Part shown: one piece after another, positions 19,296 through 28,177 of the stretch | How the letters are laid out: every line of letters begins with the position of its first letter | How positions within the stretch are numbered: position 1 is the first letter of the stretch | Assembly: GCF_014779765.1 (NCBI RefSeq) | Contig: NZ_JACXZA010000004.1 | Coordinates: 434,001 to 498,000, forward strand | Direction: 5' to 3' | DNA from: Paenibacillus terricola | Lineage (GTDB): Bacteria > Bacillota > Bacilli > Paenibacillales > Paenibacillaceae | DNA: 64,000 bases | The notes under the pieces: model-generated | Databases searched by the model: none | Seen by the model: only the letters and a program-made list of their open reading frames with translations | Told to the model about the DNA's origin: nothing | Translations under genes and position numbers: made by a program

Positions 19296-20096
19296 GTGAA
19301 AGAACTAGAAATCAAGGACTACGTCCGAATCATTCGCAAGCGTTTGTGGTGGATTGTAACCTTGGTCGTAGTAGCAACACTGTTGTCTGGCATCGTCAGC
19401 AAGTTTGTAATCAAGCCCGAATATGAAGCATCAACGAAGATCATTGTCAATAAAACATCTGACGTGGAAAACCAACAGCTCAACACAGATACCGTTAATA
19501 CCAATCTTAAGCTGATCGATACATACAAGGAAATCATTAAAACACCAGCAATTATGGATGTAGTTGTCGAGATGTACCCCGAGTTCGGGATCAATGCAGA
19601 AGGATTAATTGAGAAGGTCAGTGTTAGTTCAGTGAACAATACGCAGGTTATGACATTGGTCGTTCGGGATCAGTCTTATGAGAAAGCCGCTCGTATCGTC
19701 AATGCGGTTTCTAAGGTTTTTCAAAGTGAAATACCGGCCCTGATGAACGTTCAGAACGTATCCATTCTGAACTATGCGAAGGAAGATGGTGCGAATAAAA
19801 CGCCTGTATCGCCTAATGTGATGCTGAATACGATGATTGCATTTGTTCTGACGCTTCTAATTGGAGTAGGAGTGGCCTTCCTTCTGGAGTTTATGGATGA
19901 CACGCTGAAGTCGGAGGAGGATGTTCAGCAGATTCTGGGACTGCCGACGTTGGCGATGATCAATCGGGTTAGTGCATCGGAGATGAACAAGTCTCAGGAG
20001 GCCGAGATCATAGCGAAACAGCCGGCACAAGCAGGAACAAGACCGACTACATCAAGGAAAGCAGGGGAGATGGAACATGTCGCAATCGGGAAATAG
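19296..20096 (+). CDS. Wzz/CpsC-type chain-length regulator and BY-kinase activator
   Basis: A 266-residue protein with a first membrane helix (LWWIVTLVVVATLLSGIVSKF), an extracytoplasmic Wzz domain and a second helix (TMIAFVLTLLIGVGVAFLLEF). The ~60-residue cytoplasmic tail should contact and activate the BY-kinase encoded next. I use GTG 19296, preceded by GGGGGAG; the frame opens earlier at TTG 19254, inside the terminator, without a ribosome site. It overlaps the kinase gene by 20 bases. It probably sets polymer length for the Wzx/Wzy locus that follows. Confidence 0.9.
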   Translation: MKELEIKDYVRIIRKRLWWIVTLVVVATLLSGIVSKFVIKPEYEASTKIIVNKTSDVENQQLNTDTVNTNLKLIDTYKEIIKTPAIMDVVVEMYPEFGINAEGLIEKVSVSSVNNTQVMTLVVRDQSYEKAARIVNAVSKVFQSEIPALMNVQNVSILNYAKEDGANKTPVSPNVMLNTMIAFVLTLLIGVGVAFLLEFMDDTLKSEEDVQQILGLPTLAMINRVSASEMNKSQEAEIIAKQPAQAGTRPTTSRKAGEMEHVAIGK

Positions 20097-20769
20097 ACGC
20101 CATTTGATCACGCTGGCGAATCCTAGATCGCCAATCTCCGAAGCGTATCGAACACTTCGAACGAATATCGACTTCTCGGCAATCGATTCTGCAATCCAAG
20201 TTATTGTTGTTACCTCCGCTGGACCGGGTGAGGGTAAGTCTACGACGATCTCCAATCTAGCGATCACGTTTGCTCAATCGGAGCGCCGGGTGGTGCTAAT
20301 AGATGCAGATATGCGGAAGCCTACTGCGCATCATACATTTCGTGCTTCGAATCGTGTAGGTCTATCTTCCTTGCTGGCACACAAGAATCAGTTGGAAGAT
20401 GTTCTGCAGGAAACAAACGTGCCAGATCTGTTCATTATTACTGCCGGACCTATTCCGCCCAACCCCGCCGAGATGCTTGCTTCTAGACGTATGAGCGAGC
20501 TGCTTGAACTGCTTAAGACGGAGTTCGACATTATACTAATCGATACGCCGCCATTGTTAGCGGTTACAGATGCCCAGCTTATCGCATCGAAGAGTGATGG
20601 TGTTGTACTCGTTATGGAGTATGGTTCCGTTAAGCGTGAAGCGGCGTTAAAGGCAAAGGCAGGATTGGATACGGTGAATGCCAAGATATTAGGTGTCGTA
20701 ATGAATAATGTAAAAAGAAGTAAATCGGAACAAAGTTATTATTACTATTACGGAAGTAATGAAGAATAA
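20077..20769 (+). CDS. BY-family protein tyrosine kinase (CpsD/YwqD)
   Basis: A 230-residue kinase with all family motifs: the activation helix EAYRTLRTNI, Walker A SAGPGEGKSTT, Walker A' LIDADMRKP, Walker B IILIDTPP and a C-terminal autophosphorylation cluster YYYYYG. With the Wzz protein it cycles between phosphorylated and free states to drive polymer assembly, and such kinases also phosphorylate UDP-glucose dehydrogenase, a gene for which lies at 39397. The ATG start follows GGGGAG inside the wzz gene. No CpsB or Wzb-type phosphatase gene is present in the window. This copy is intact, unlike the paralogue at 14714. Confidence 0.92.
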   Translation: MSQSGNRRHLITLANPRSPISEAYRTLRTNIDFSAIDSAIQVIVVTSAGPGEGKSTTISNLAITFAQSERRVVLIDADMRKPTAHHTFRASNRVGLSSLLAHKNQLEDVLQETNVPDLFIITAGPIPPNPAEMLASRRMSELLELLKTEFDIILIDTPPLLAVTDAQLIASKSDGVVLVMEYGSVKREAALKAKAGLDTVNAKILGVVMNNVKRSKSEQSYYYYYGSNEE

Positions 20770-20814
20770 CATTAATTTAATGAAACTTTAGGCGTGCATT
20801 GCTGACTGAGAGTA

Positions 20815-20863
20815 AGTTTCGTAGTATCATAGTACTATTACTGTGTCATAATACTATGAAACT
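20815..20863 (+). other. Long imperfect hairpin between the kinase gene and galU
   Basis: Arms 20815-20827 and 20851-20863 pair over 13 bases with one G-T pair and a 23-base loop. No T tract follows, so it is not a standard terminator; it may be an RNA structure or operator upstream of galU. Confidence 0.4.
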
Positions 20864-20910
20864 TTGGCATTATTTGTGGCCGGGTATAGGGGAAGAAAGA
20901 GGTGCATTTC

Positions 20911-21807
20911 ATGCAGTCAGTTCGGAAGGCATTGATTCCTGCGGCAGGGCTCGGGACAAGGTTTCTGCCCGCAACCAAAGCAATGCCGAAGGAAATGCTC
21001 CCGATTTTAAGTAAACCAACGATCCAGTATATCGTGGAAGAAGCAGTAGCCGCGGGTATCGAAGATATTATTATCGTAACCGGTAAGCATAAACGCGCGA
21101 TCGAAGATCATTTTGATAGCGCATTCGAGTTGGAAGAGAACTTGCGGGTGAAGGGGAAGTTGAAGTTGCTTGAGAAGGTGCAAAAGCCTTCGAAGATGGC
21201 GGACATTCACTTTATTCGTCAGCAGGAACCTCTTGGATTAGGACATGCAATTTGGGTTGCCAGGAAATTTTTCAACGATGAGCCCTTTGCCGTTCTGCTT
21301 GGTGACGATATTGTTAGATCGGAAGTCCCGTGCATAGGGCAGTTGATTCAAACCTATCAGCATGTGCAGAGCCCCGTTATTGCGGTACAACGTGTTGCGG
21401 AGCATGAGACGGACCGATATGGCATTGTGAAGCCATCTAATACGAACGGTCCATTATATGAAGTTGATCAGCTTGTAGAGAAGCCCCCTGCAGGTCAGGC
21501 GCCTTCTAATCTTGCAATTATGGGTCGATACATACTAACTCCTGAAATCTTTGAACTGCTTGGTAAGCAAGAGAGAGGCGTTGGCGGAGAGATTCAATTG
21601 ACGGACGCGATTCAGGCGCTCAACAGTATGCAACAAGTATACGCTTACGAATATGAGGGCAAACGGTACGATGTAGGGGATTTGCCTGGTTTCATCGACA
21701 CGACGTTGGAATTTGCACTTCAGGACAGCAAGCTAAGAGAGCATGCACTGAATACGATTCAGCAGCTCTTGAAGACGTATGGTTCAATTGATGCGAACCT
21801 GAAGTAA
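20911..21807 (+). CDS. galU: UTP-glucose-1-phosphate uridylyltransferase
   Basis: A 298-residue enzyme that makes UDP-glucose from UTP and glucose-1-phosphate. The N-terminal nucleotide loop [21 protein letters not shown] is diagnostic (called gtaB in Bacillus), and GDDIV, VEKP and YDVGDLPGF follow in the usual order. The ATG at 20911 has AGAGG 8 bases upstream, better than the GTG at 20902. Its product feeds the UDP-glucose dehydrogenase at 39397 and the glycosyltransferases of the locus. Confidence 0.95.
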   Translation: MQSVRKALIPAAGLGTRFLPATKAMPKEMLPILSKPTIQYIVEEAVAAGIEDIIIVTGKHKRAIEDHFDSAFELEENLRVKGKLKLLEKVQKPSKMADIHFIRQQEPLGLGHAIWVARKFFNDEPFAVLLGDDIVRSEVPCIGQLIQTYQHVQSPVIAVQRVAEHETDRYGIVKPSNTNGPLYEVDQLVEKPPAGQAPSNLAIMGRYILTPEIFELLGKQERGVGGEIQLTDAIQALNSMQQVYAYEYEGKRYDVGDLPGFIDTTLEFALQDSKLREHALNTIQQLLKTYGSIDANLK

Positions 21808-21927
21808 TGATATAGAGGTTCACTAAGCGAATTAGGTAATGTCTACTAGACCGTTATCATCGTAGGCACTCGGATGCACCGTGGGTTATATCAACCTTAG
21901 ACGTACATCGTCAGTGGTGTGTTGTGA

Positions 21928-21959
21928 GGTGGGGTTTGATGCCCCACTTATATTTTGTT
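21928..21959 (+). terminator. First of two tandem terminator-like hairpins before the polysaccharide operon
   Basis: Stem GTGGGG with CCCCAC, then TTATATTTTGTT. It ends the galU transcript or acts as an attenuator for the genes downstream. Confidence 0.6.
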
Positions 21960-21965
21960 CGAAAT

Positions 21966-22013
21966 ACGAGCTATGCTTTTCTGTATGAGCAGGAAGGTAT
22001 AGCTCGTGTTTTT
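21966..22013 (+). terminator. Second tandem terminator-like hairpin
   Basis: Stem ACGAGCTAT with ATAGCTCGT (9 bp, 24-base loop), then GTTTTT. With no clear promoter between here and 22068, transcription into the operon would need read-through or antitermination. The rest of the 260-bp gap (21808-22067) holds no gene. Confidence 0.65.
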
Positions 22014-22067
22014 AACGCAATGCTTTAGTTTAAGTTGCAATGATTTTTCGAAGGGGAGGATTAGTCA

Positions 22068-22760
22068 ATGTTATCACCTCGCAATGATGTGGAGAACATC
22101 ATCATGAACGATGAGATAAGGTTAGACCTACATGAGGTAACCGACCGAGAATGGAAAGTTTATGATCTGCTTAAGCGGTTAATGGATATGGTTGGTGCGT
22201 TCATTGGAATCATTATATTATTGCCCTTACTGGTCACGGTATCGATAATAATAAAGATTGATGATCCGAAGGGATCTGTTTTTTACTACCAAACAAGAGT
22301 GGGTAGGGATGAAAAGCCTTTTAGAATGTACAAATTTCGATCCATGGTTAGAGATGCGGACAAACAATTGGAACAATTGCTGGCTCAGAATGAGATCAAA
22401 GGTGCAATGTTCAAGATGAAACATGATCCGCGTATTACTAGAATCGGAAGGCTAATTCGCAAAACGAGCATTGATGAGCTTCCGCAGCTTGTGAATGTGC
22501 TGCGAGGCGATATGAGTTTGGTGGGACCCCGACCGCCTTTACCCAGAGAGGTAAAGGAATATACAGCGTACGATAAACAACGGTTAAGTGTAACTCCGGG
22601 ATGCACGGGGTTGTGGCAAGTGAGTGGGAGAAACGAACTGAGTTTTGGGCAAATGGTCGAATTGGATTTAAAATATATAAATAAACGTAGTATTGTGTTT
22701 GATCTATTAATTATTTTACGCACTGTAAAAGTGTTACTGGGGTCTAAGGGAGCATATTAA
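22068..22760 (+). CDS. Initiating sugar-phosphate transferase (undecaprenyl-phosphate glycosyl-1-phosphate transferase)
   Basis: A 230-residue monotopic enzyme of the bacterial sugar transferase family (PglC/EpsL type). It has one N-terminal membrane helix (MVGAFIGIIILLPLLVTVS), then the catalytic domain with YYQTRVGRDEKPF, MYKFRSM, RKTSIDELPQL, MSLVGPRP and PGCTGLWQVSGRN, and LDLKYI near the end. It moves a sugar-1-phosphate from a UDP-sugar to undecaprenyl phosphate at the inner face of the membrane, the first step of repeat-unit assembly. GGGGAGG lies 8 bases before the ATG. It opens the long assembly operon. Confidence 0.93.
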   Translation: MLSPRNDVENIIMNDEIRLDLHEVTDREWKVYDLLKRLMDMVGAFIGIIILLPLLVTVSIIIKIDDPKGSVFYYQTRVGRDEKPFRMYKFRSMVRDADKQLEQLLAQNEIKGAMFKMKHDPRITRIGRLIRKTSIDELPQLVNVLRGDMSLVGPRPPLPREVKEYTAYDKQRLSVTPGCTGLWQVSGRNELSFGQMVELDLKYINKRSIVFDLLIILRTVKVLLGSKGAY

Positions 22761-22779
22761 TAAGTGAGGAAGAAAAATC

Positions 22780-24069
22780 TTGAAAATACTGTTAATTACT
22801 AATAAGTTACCATACCCAAAAGTCGACGGTAGAAAAAACATACTGATGCAATACATAAAACACTTAAAGAAAATATACCCAGAGAGCACTATTGTTAATT
22901 TATCGTTTGTTGATGAAGAACGATATCTATCTTTAAAGCCAAATAGTATAGATCGAACAATAACGCTATTGCCCCCTGGGATTTTTGAAAAAATGGGCAA
23001 TTTATTATTTAAATCACTAATATTAAGGGATTGGCCATTACAGGTGTCACTATTCTTTTCTAGAAAAACAGCGAGAGTAATTAAGGGAATTGTTGAGAAA
23101 GAACAACCCGATATAGTGATATATGATACTATTCGAGTGGCTGAATATAAGAGATATATACAAAACGCGAAAAAAAACATACTTAACTATGATGATCTCT
23201 TGTCATTGCGATATAAAAGACAACTTGTGTTTCTAGAATATAGCCCTTCGATTCTAGGGTTTCTATTATCGAAAATGCCTAGGTTTATTAGTAAAATAAT
23301 CGATCATCCAATCAATAAAAGGATGATATTGAAATATGAGATGGGCTTGTTGCAAAAATATGAAATAAAAGTTAATAGAGATTTTGAGAGCTTAGTATTT
23401 ACCTCAAAAATAGAGGCTCAAGAGTTTAAGAATAAAGTATCTCACAGCAGCTGTATTGGAATTCCTATGAATAGCGAGATAGTTAGTCGACCTGTTAGTC
23501 GCTGCTACGACCCTGACAAAATAGTATTTGTGGGTAGAATGGATGTTCCACACAACATTGCAGCAGTTTTATATTTTTGTAAAGAGATTTGGTCTGAAGT
23601 CAAAAAGAAGCATTCTAATGCGAAATTTTATATTGTAGGGAAAAATCCTTCTAAGCAAGTAAAGGCACTACAATCTGAATATAAAGATATTATTGTTACA
23701 GGTGAAGTAGACGATGTTGAACATATAACGCGTGATTCAGCAGTTTTTGTTGCTCCGTTATTGTTTGGGTCAGGAATTAAAACTAAAATCATTGAAGCGA
23801 TGATGCAGGGGGTTCCAGTCGTTTCAACAACTGTTGGAGCGGAAGGTATCTCTATAAATAATGATGTTATGTATGTAACAGATGAAAGAATTGAATTTGC
23901 AAACCGAATAAATGTCCTTTTACAAGATACTCATCTTAACAGAAAACGGGCTATGATTGGATATGATTTTGTCGTAAATAATTTTTCGGAAGACATAAAT
24001 AATAAACTGTGGCAAAGTATTTTACTAGAACAAAATGAGAATACCTCTTATAAAGAGGCGACAAGATGA
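22780..24069 (+). CDS. Family 4 glycosyltransferase (GT-B)
   Basis: A 429-residue GT4 enzyme. Start motif KILLITNKLPYPKVDGRKN; the C-terminal donor domain has KFYIVGKNPS and a sugar-nucleotide site around GSGIKTKIIEAMMQGVPVVS. It resembles the GT4 gene at 25801 over its whole length, so the two are probably paralogues. TTG 22780 follows GAGGAA. Base composition becomes strongly AT-rich here compared with the genes upstream, suggesting horizontal replacement. It probably adds one sugar of the repeat unit; donor unknown. Confidence 0.85.
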   Translation: MKILLITNKLPYPKVDGRKNILMQYIKHLKKIYPESTIVNLSFVDEERYLSLKPNSIDRTITLLPPGIFEKMGNLLFKSLILRDWPLQVSLFFSRKTARVIKGIVEKEQPDIVIYDTIRVAEYKRYIQNAKKNILNYDDLLSLRYKRQLVFLEYSPSILGFLLSKMPRFISKIIDHPINKRMILKYEMGLLQKYEIKVNRDFESLVFTSKIEAQEFKNKVSHSSCIGIPMNSEIVSRPVSRCYDPDKIVFVGRMDVPHNIAAVLYFCKEIWSEVKKKHSNAKFYIVGKNPSKQVKALQSEYKDIIVTGEVDDVEHITRDSAVFVAPLLFGSGIKTKIIEAMMQGVPVVSTTVGAEGISINNDVMYVTDERIEFANRINVLLQDTHLNRKRAMIGYDFVVNNFSEDINNKLWQSILLEQNENTSYKEATR

Positions 24070-24430
24070 ATTTGAAAGTTCAATCTAATTCTGGTTGTGT
24101 ACTGCTTAATCTCTTTGACCATGATGTCAGTAACGAACGAATTTGATATACAAATAAGTCGACAAGATATATCGGGTGAGTGCGGTCAATAATTATGGTG
24201 GCTTTGGCAGTCGCCTTTTTTGCATGACATATTGTGTACCGAAAAAAGGTCTCATGTGACCACTAGGGCCTTTATAATTTTTTTTGTCATTAGTTCCATA
24301 TATATATATGTTTGTAACAAAAAATATTGTTCGATGATAGATGAGGCTTATTTTGCTGATATGAACTGTTGCGAGATACACTGAGAAAATTCCAGTAATC
24401 TCAATAGATTAATACAAGGGAGATGATGTT
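24070..24430 (+). other. 361-bp gap with a probable terminator (24197-24221)
   Basis: A 7-bp stem with two wobble pairs, GGTGGCT with AGTCGCC, is followed by TTTTTT at 24216. A second weaker structure (AAAGG at about 24245 with CCTTT near 24270) precedes another T tract. No gene is supported; a minus-strand frame of 62 codons has no ribosome site. GGGAGATGATG before 24431 is the ribosome site of the next gene. The gap may be a recombination joint between cassette blocks. Confidence 0.5.
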
Positions 24431-25753
24431 GTGATCATACCAATAACGAGGCGTAACACGGGTGCTTCGTTAGTAGTTTTCTTACTATGTTGTGTGATTT
24501 TATTAATTCCTGATTCGAAAGCAACTAAATTTTTTCAATTTAGCACAGGCATGGGGACAATATCACCAGATAAAGTGATAGTACTATTAACTATTTTTAT
24601 CGGAGTTATTTCGATAATCGTAAATAAGATGAAACTACAAATTAAGTTGCCTTTGGTTATTATGTATATGTATGCCGTATGGTTGTTTGCTACAGGATTA
24701 AGTGATTTATTGTATGGTGGCTCATTTTTTGAATTAAATATGATTGTTTTTAAGTTAATAATGAACGTTATGGTTTTTTATGTTGTGTATACCTTTTCTG
24801 TTAATGACAAGCGATTTATAGATTCTTTCATTAACTTTTTCCTTAAGTTATCTTATGTAAATGCCATATTTGCAATCTTGCAATTTACGTTAAAATCCCC
24901 TTTGTTTATGGGTAAGTATTTCTTAATTGAACGAGGTTTTTATTTAAGCAGCGGGATACGCGCTACAAGAGCATGGGGGTTCCAAGGTGAACCGTTGGCA
25001 TTGGGGACGGTTTCCATGGTGGGGGTTTTACTTATATCTTGGAGATTAATGCAGGATAAAGTTGATGGAAAAAAAACCAAACTATCAAATGTAATCGGTT
25101 GGGTATTGCTGTTCGTTTCCCTTATGTTGAGTTTTTCTAGAGGAAACATTTTTGCAACATTAATTTGTCTTTTAATATTTATTATAACTTACAAAATAAA
25201 AATATTTACTATAAAGAGAGTTTGTCTATCAATGATCACTGTGCCCTTCGTGGTTTGGTATGTGAACCATAAAGGTATGTTCGATGTGGTGTGGACAAGA
25301 ATTAGTAGAACGGATGATAGGTCCTATACACACCGATTGTCGGTTATTGGATCAGTCGATGATATTATGAACACATACGGATTAAGATCTTTATTTGGAC
25401 TCTCTCCTGGATCGAGTAATGGATTGCGAGAATTAGTTGGTGTGATGGATAATAACTACATAAATCTACTATTCGAAGGAGGAATTATTGGTTTTTTCCT
25501 AATTATTTTTTTATTTTTGCTTTGTCTAAAAATTAATGGCGATAGTACAACAAAAATTTTACGAATCATCTTATTTTCTTTAATGCTTAACATGATGACG
25601 TACGAACTTACTTATTATAGCAGTACCGGAGTTTTATTCTTTACAATATTAGGTTTGATCTCGTCGAGATATAGGAGTAGAAACGTTGAATTATTAGAAA
25701 TTACAAAAAAACGAAACACTTCATATTTTCTTAATCATTTAGGTAGAAACTAA
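24431..25753 (+). CDS. wzy: O-antigen/capsule polymerase-like membrane protein (Wzy type)
   Basis: A 440-residue protein with about 11-12 predicted membrane helices and a large extracytoplasmic loop between residues of about 280 and 350, the normal layout of Wzy and O-antigen ligase-like proteins. LLSFSRGNIFATLICL matches the conserved Arg-containing region of this family. Primary sequence is poorly conserved among Wzy proteins, so the call rests on topology and context. The start is GTG 24431. It probably joins undecaprenyl-linked repeat units outside the membrane. Being AT-rich, it belongs to the variable core. Confidence 0.75.
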   Translation: MIIPITRRNTGASLVVFLLCCVILLIPDSKATKFFQFSTGMGTISPDKVIVLLTIFIGVISIIVNKMKLQIKLPLVIMYMYAVWLFATGLSDLLYGGSFFELNMIVFKLIMNVMVFYVVYTFSVNDKRFIDSFINFFLKLSYVNAIFAILQFTLKSPLFMGKYFLIERGFYLSSGIRATRAWGFQGEPLALGTVSMVGVLLISWRLMQDKVDGKKTKLSNVIGWVLLFVSLMLSFSRGNIFATLICLLIFIITYKIKIFTIKRVCLSMITVPFVVWYVNHKGMFDVVWTRISRTDDRSYTHRLSVIGSVDDIMNTYGLRSLFGLSPGSSNGLRELVGVMDNNYINLLFEGGIIGFFLIIFLFLLCLKINGDSTTKILRIILFSLMLNMMTYELTYYSSTGVLFFTILGLISSRYRSRNVELLEITKKRNTSYFLNHLGRN

Positions 25754-25800
25754 TGATGATAATTTACTGTTCAAATAAAATGTCTCGGAAGTGAAAATTT

Positions 25801-27006
25801 GTGAAGAACATATTATTTTTAACGCATCTGTACCCTTATCCGGCGGATGATGGCGGAAGAATTGTAACTTATAACACATTAAAAAACTTTGTCCAGTATG
25901 GGCATCGAGTGTATTTATGTGTCTTTAGTGATCAAGAAAATAGTGAAATAGAATTAGAGATGCCAATTGATGTTGAAATCATAAAAGTGCCAATAAGCTA
26001 TCGTAATACACCTAAATTGCTATTAAAAAATATTGTTTCGAAAATGTCGTATAATATGCAGAAATATATTAATGACGATATGAAACGTGCTATTGAAGAA
26101 ATATTGGATGCTAAGCAGATAGACATCGTTTATATGGATCATCTTCATATGGCCTATTACTCCGAAAACATTCGTCTAAGAAAAAATACGACGATAGTGC
26201 TAAGACAGCATAATGTGGAGAGCCAAATAATGGAACGGGTATATAAAAAAGAAAAAAATATAATAAAAAAAATTTTCCTGTTATACCAGTTTATTAAACT
26301 TCGAAACTATGAACGTAATATTACCGGGAGATTCGACCGTGTCTATATGATAACAAAAGAAGACCAGGCATTAATGCATAAATTGAATCCTGAGGCGAAT
26401 TTAGCGTTATTACCTGCAGGAGTAGATACGGAGAAGTACTATCCAATTCCAAAATCTTCAACTGGAAATGAGCCTATAATAACATTCTTAGGTTCTTTGT
26501 CTTGGTACCCCAATATAGATGGATTGCGTTGGTTTGTTAACAATGTGTTTCCAAGAGTCATAAAAGAAATACCAAATGTAAAGTTGTATATTGTAGGCAA
26601 AGACCCTTCGTCTGAACTGATAAAATATAAATCTTTATACCCTAAAAATATTATGATTACAGGATATGTTGAAGATGAAAGACCTTATATTGCTCAATCT
26701 GATGTATTTATCGTCCCTCTATTCATAGGAGGAGGGATGAGAATTAAAATACTTAATGCTCTAGCGATGAAAATGCCAGTTATATCAACATCTATAGGGG
26801 CAGAGGGTATCGAAGCAACAGGTGGAGCAATATGCATAGCGGATACTACGGATCAGTTCTTAGAGCAAACTTTAAAGATTATGCGTAATAAAGAGATTGC
26901 AGAGGAATTTGCATCTATAGGGTATAAATTGATTCTGCGAAATTATGATAATAAAAGCATTTTAATGAATCATGCTAGTGAATTGAATGAACTAATGAAA
27001 GACTAG
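25801..27006 (+). CDS. Family 4 glycosyltransferase (GT-B)
   Basis: A 401-residue enzyme. The N-terminal acceptor domain starts with the paired-proline and Gly motif LYPYPADDGGRIVTYN, and the C-terminal domain has TFLGSLSWYPN, LYIVGKDPSS and a donor site region GGGMRIKILNALAMKMPVIS. This pattern fits the EpsH/Stp1-associated sugar transferase subgroup of GT4. It is similar to the gene at 22780. The start is GTG 25801 after GGAAGTG, 47 bp after the polymerase gene. Donor and linkage unknown. Confidence 0.85.
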   Translation: MKNILFLTHLYPYPADDGGRIVTYNTLKNFVQYGHRVYLCVFSDQENSEIELEMPIDVEIIKVPISYRNTPKLLLKNIVSKMSYNMQKYINDDMKRAIEEILDAKQIDIVYMDHLHMAYYSENIRLRKNTTIVLRQHNVESQIMERVYKKEKNIIKKIFLLYQFIKLRNYERNITGRFDRVYMITKEDQALMHKLNPEANLALLPAGVDTEKYYPIPKSSTGNEPIITFLGSLSWYPNIDGLRWFVNNVFPRVIKEIPNVKLYIVGKDPSSELIKYKSLYPKNIMITGYVEDERPYIAQSDVFIVPLFIGGGMRIKILNALAMKMPVISTSIGAEGIEATGGAICIADTTDQFLEQTLKIMRNKEIAEEFASIGYKLILRNYDNKSILMNHASELNELMKD

Positions 27007-27017
27007 GGAGAAATGCA

Positions 27018-28118
27018 ATGTCGGGGTTAAGGAAAAGGTCTATCATGTTTGTGACTCATTCCGATCTGAAGGGCGGAGCGGAACAGAGTTTAATTCACTT
27101 AATCAATCACATTGATCAGTCTAAATATAAGATCATGGTGGCTGCGCCTAAGAATACGACATACCTAAATGAGATACTAGTTCCATATGAACACATTGAA
27201 ATTCGTCTGGAAAGTGTGAAAAAAAAGCTTGGATTTAGCTACTTACGGAATGTTATGAAGTTGGCAAGTTTCGTTCGGAGGGAACGAATTGCAATTGTAC
27301 ATGCAAACGGTTGGAGAGCTCCTTGGTTCGTAGCGCCAATGAAATTTTTAACAAAGGCACGTATTATCTGGCATCATCGTGATTACTTTCCTTCGTCACT
27401 AATGTACAATTTATTGCTGCCGCAGTTGTTCGACAAAGTTATTTGTATATCAAATTTTGTTGGACAATCACTGCAATCGGGACGCAAATCAATTATTTAT
27501 AACGGCATTGATAAGCGTGCATTGACGAAGAAAAGTAGAATGTTCATGGAGGATGGTCAATTTATTATTGGAACATTCGGCAGAATTGTCGAGTGGAAGC
27601 GATATGAATTGGTAATTGAGGCGATACAGCGCCTAGTAGCAAATAATATTAACAATTGTAAGCTTATGATTGTTGGCGGAACAGCAGTGGATGGTTCTGG
27701 TGCCTACTATGAAATGATGAAGAGTACAGTGAGTAGTTATGGTTTAGAAAGTCATGTTGAGTTCGTTGGACATACCAAGGAACCGCTTAAACTAATGGGG
27801 CAATGCGATTTTACGATCAACTTCTCACTCAACGAACCGTTTGGGAGAGTGATCATTGAATCATTACTTGCTCAAACACCCGTAGTTGTATCTGACTCAG
27901 GGGGTGCCCCGGAAATTATTCAGTTAACGGGGGGAGGGGTAGTTGTTGAAGATGGCAATGTTGAAGCATTAGCTGATTGTATTCAACAGCTCATGACCAG
28001 CCCGGAACATCAGCATATTGAAATGGCAGAACAGGGGTTTGAAAGAGTGCTCGAACATTTTGATATGAAGAACGTTGCATTGCAGGTAGAACAAGTATAT
28101 GAGGAACTGCTTAAATAA
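27018..28118 (+). CDS. Family 4 glycosyltransferase (GT-B)
   Basis: A 366-residue GT4 enzyme with an N-terminal LKGGAEQSLIHL loop, then HHRDYFPS, a linker VICISNFV, and the C-terminal signature FTINFSLNEPFGRVIIESLLAQTPVV including the E(x)7E pair. GGGAGAAATGCA precedes the ATG, 11 bp after the previous gene. It is less AT-rich than the two preceding glycosyltransferases. Probably the third sugar-adding enzyme of the repeat unit; donor unknown. Confidence 0.87.
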   Translation: MSGLRKRSIMFVTHSDLKGGAEQSLIHLINHIDQSKYKIMVAAPKNTTYLNEILVPYEHIEIRLESVKKKLGFSYLRNVMKLASFVRRERIAIVHANGWRAPWFVAPMKFLTKARIIWHHRDYFPSSLMYNLLLPQLFDKVICISNFVGQSLQSGRKSIIYNGIDKRALTKKSRMFMEDGQFIIGTFGRIVEWKRYELVIEAIQRLVANNINNCKLMIVGGTAVDGSGAYYEMMKSTVSSYGLESHVEFVGHTKEPLKLMGQCDFTINFSLNEPFGRVIIESLLAQTPVVVSDSGGAPEIIQLTGGGVVVEDGNVEALADCIQQLMTSPEHQHIEMAEQGFERVLEHFDMKNVALQVEQVYEELLK

Positions 28119-28177
28119 AGACAAATTGAAATCGTTATAATCTTGTATCAAAAATGATAGAGAATGAGGCGAACAGA

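Noticed and set aside
24193-24381. A 62-codon minus-strand frame in the gap after the first GT4 gene
   Set aside because: No ribosome site, covers a terminator hairpin, and has no protein-like pattern.
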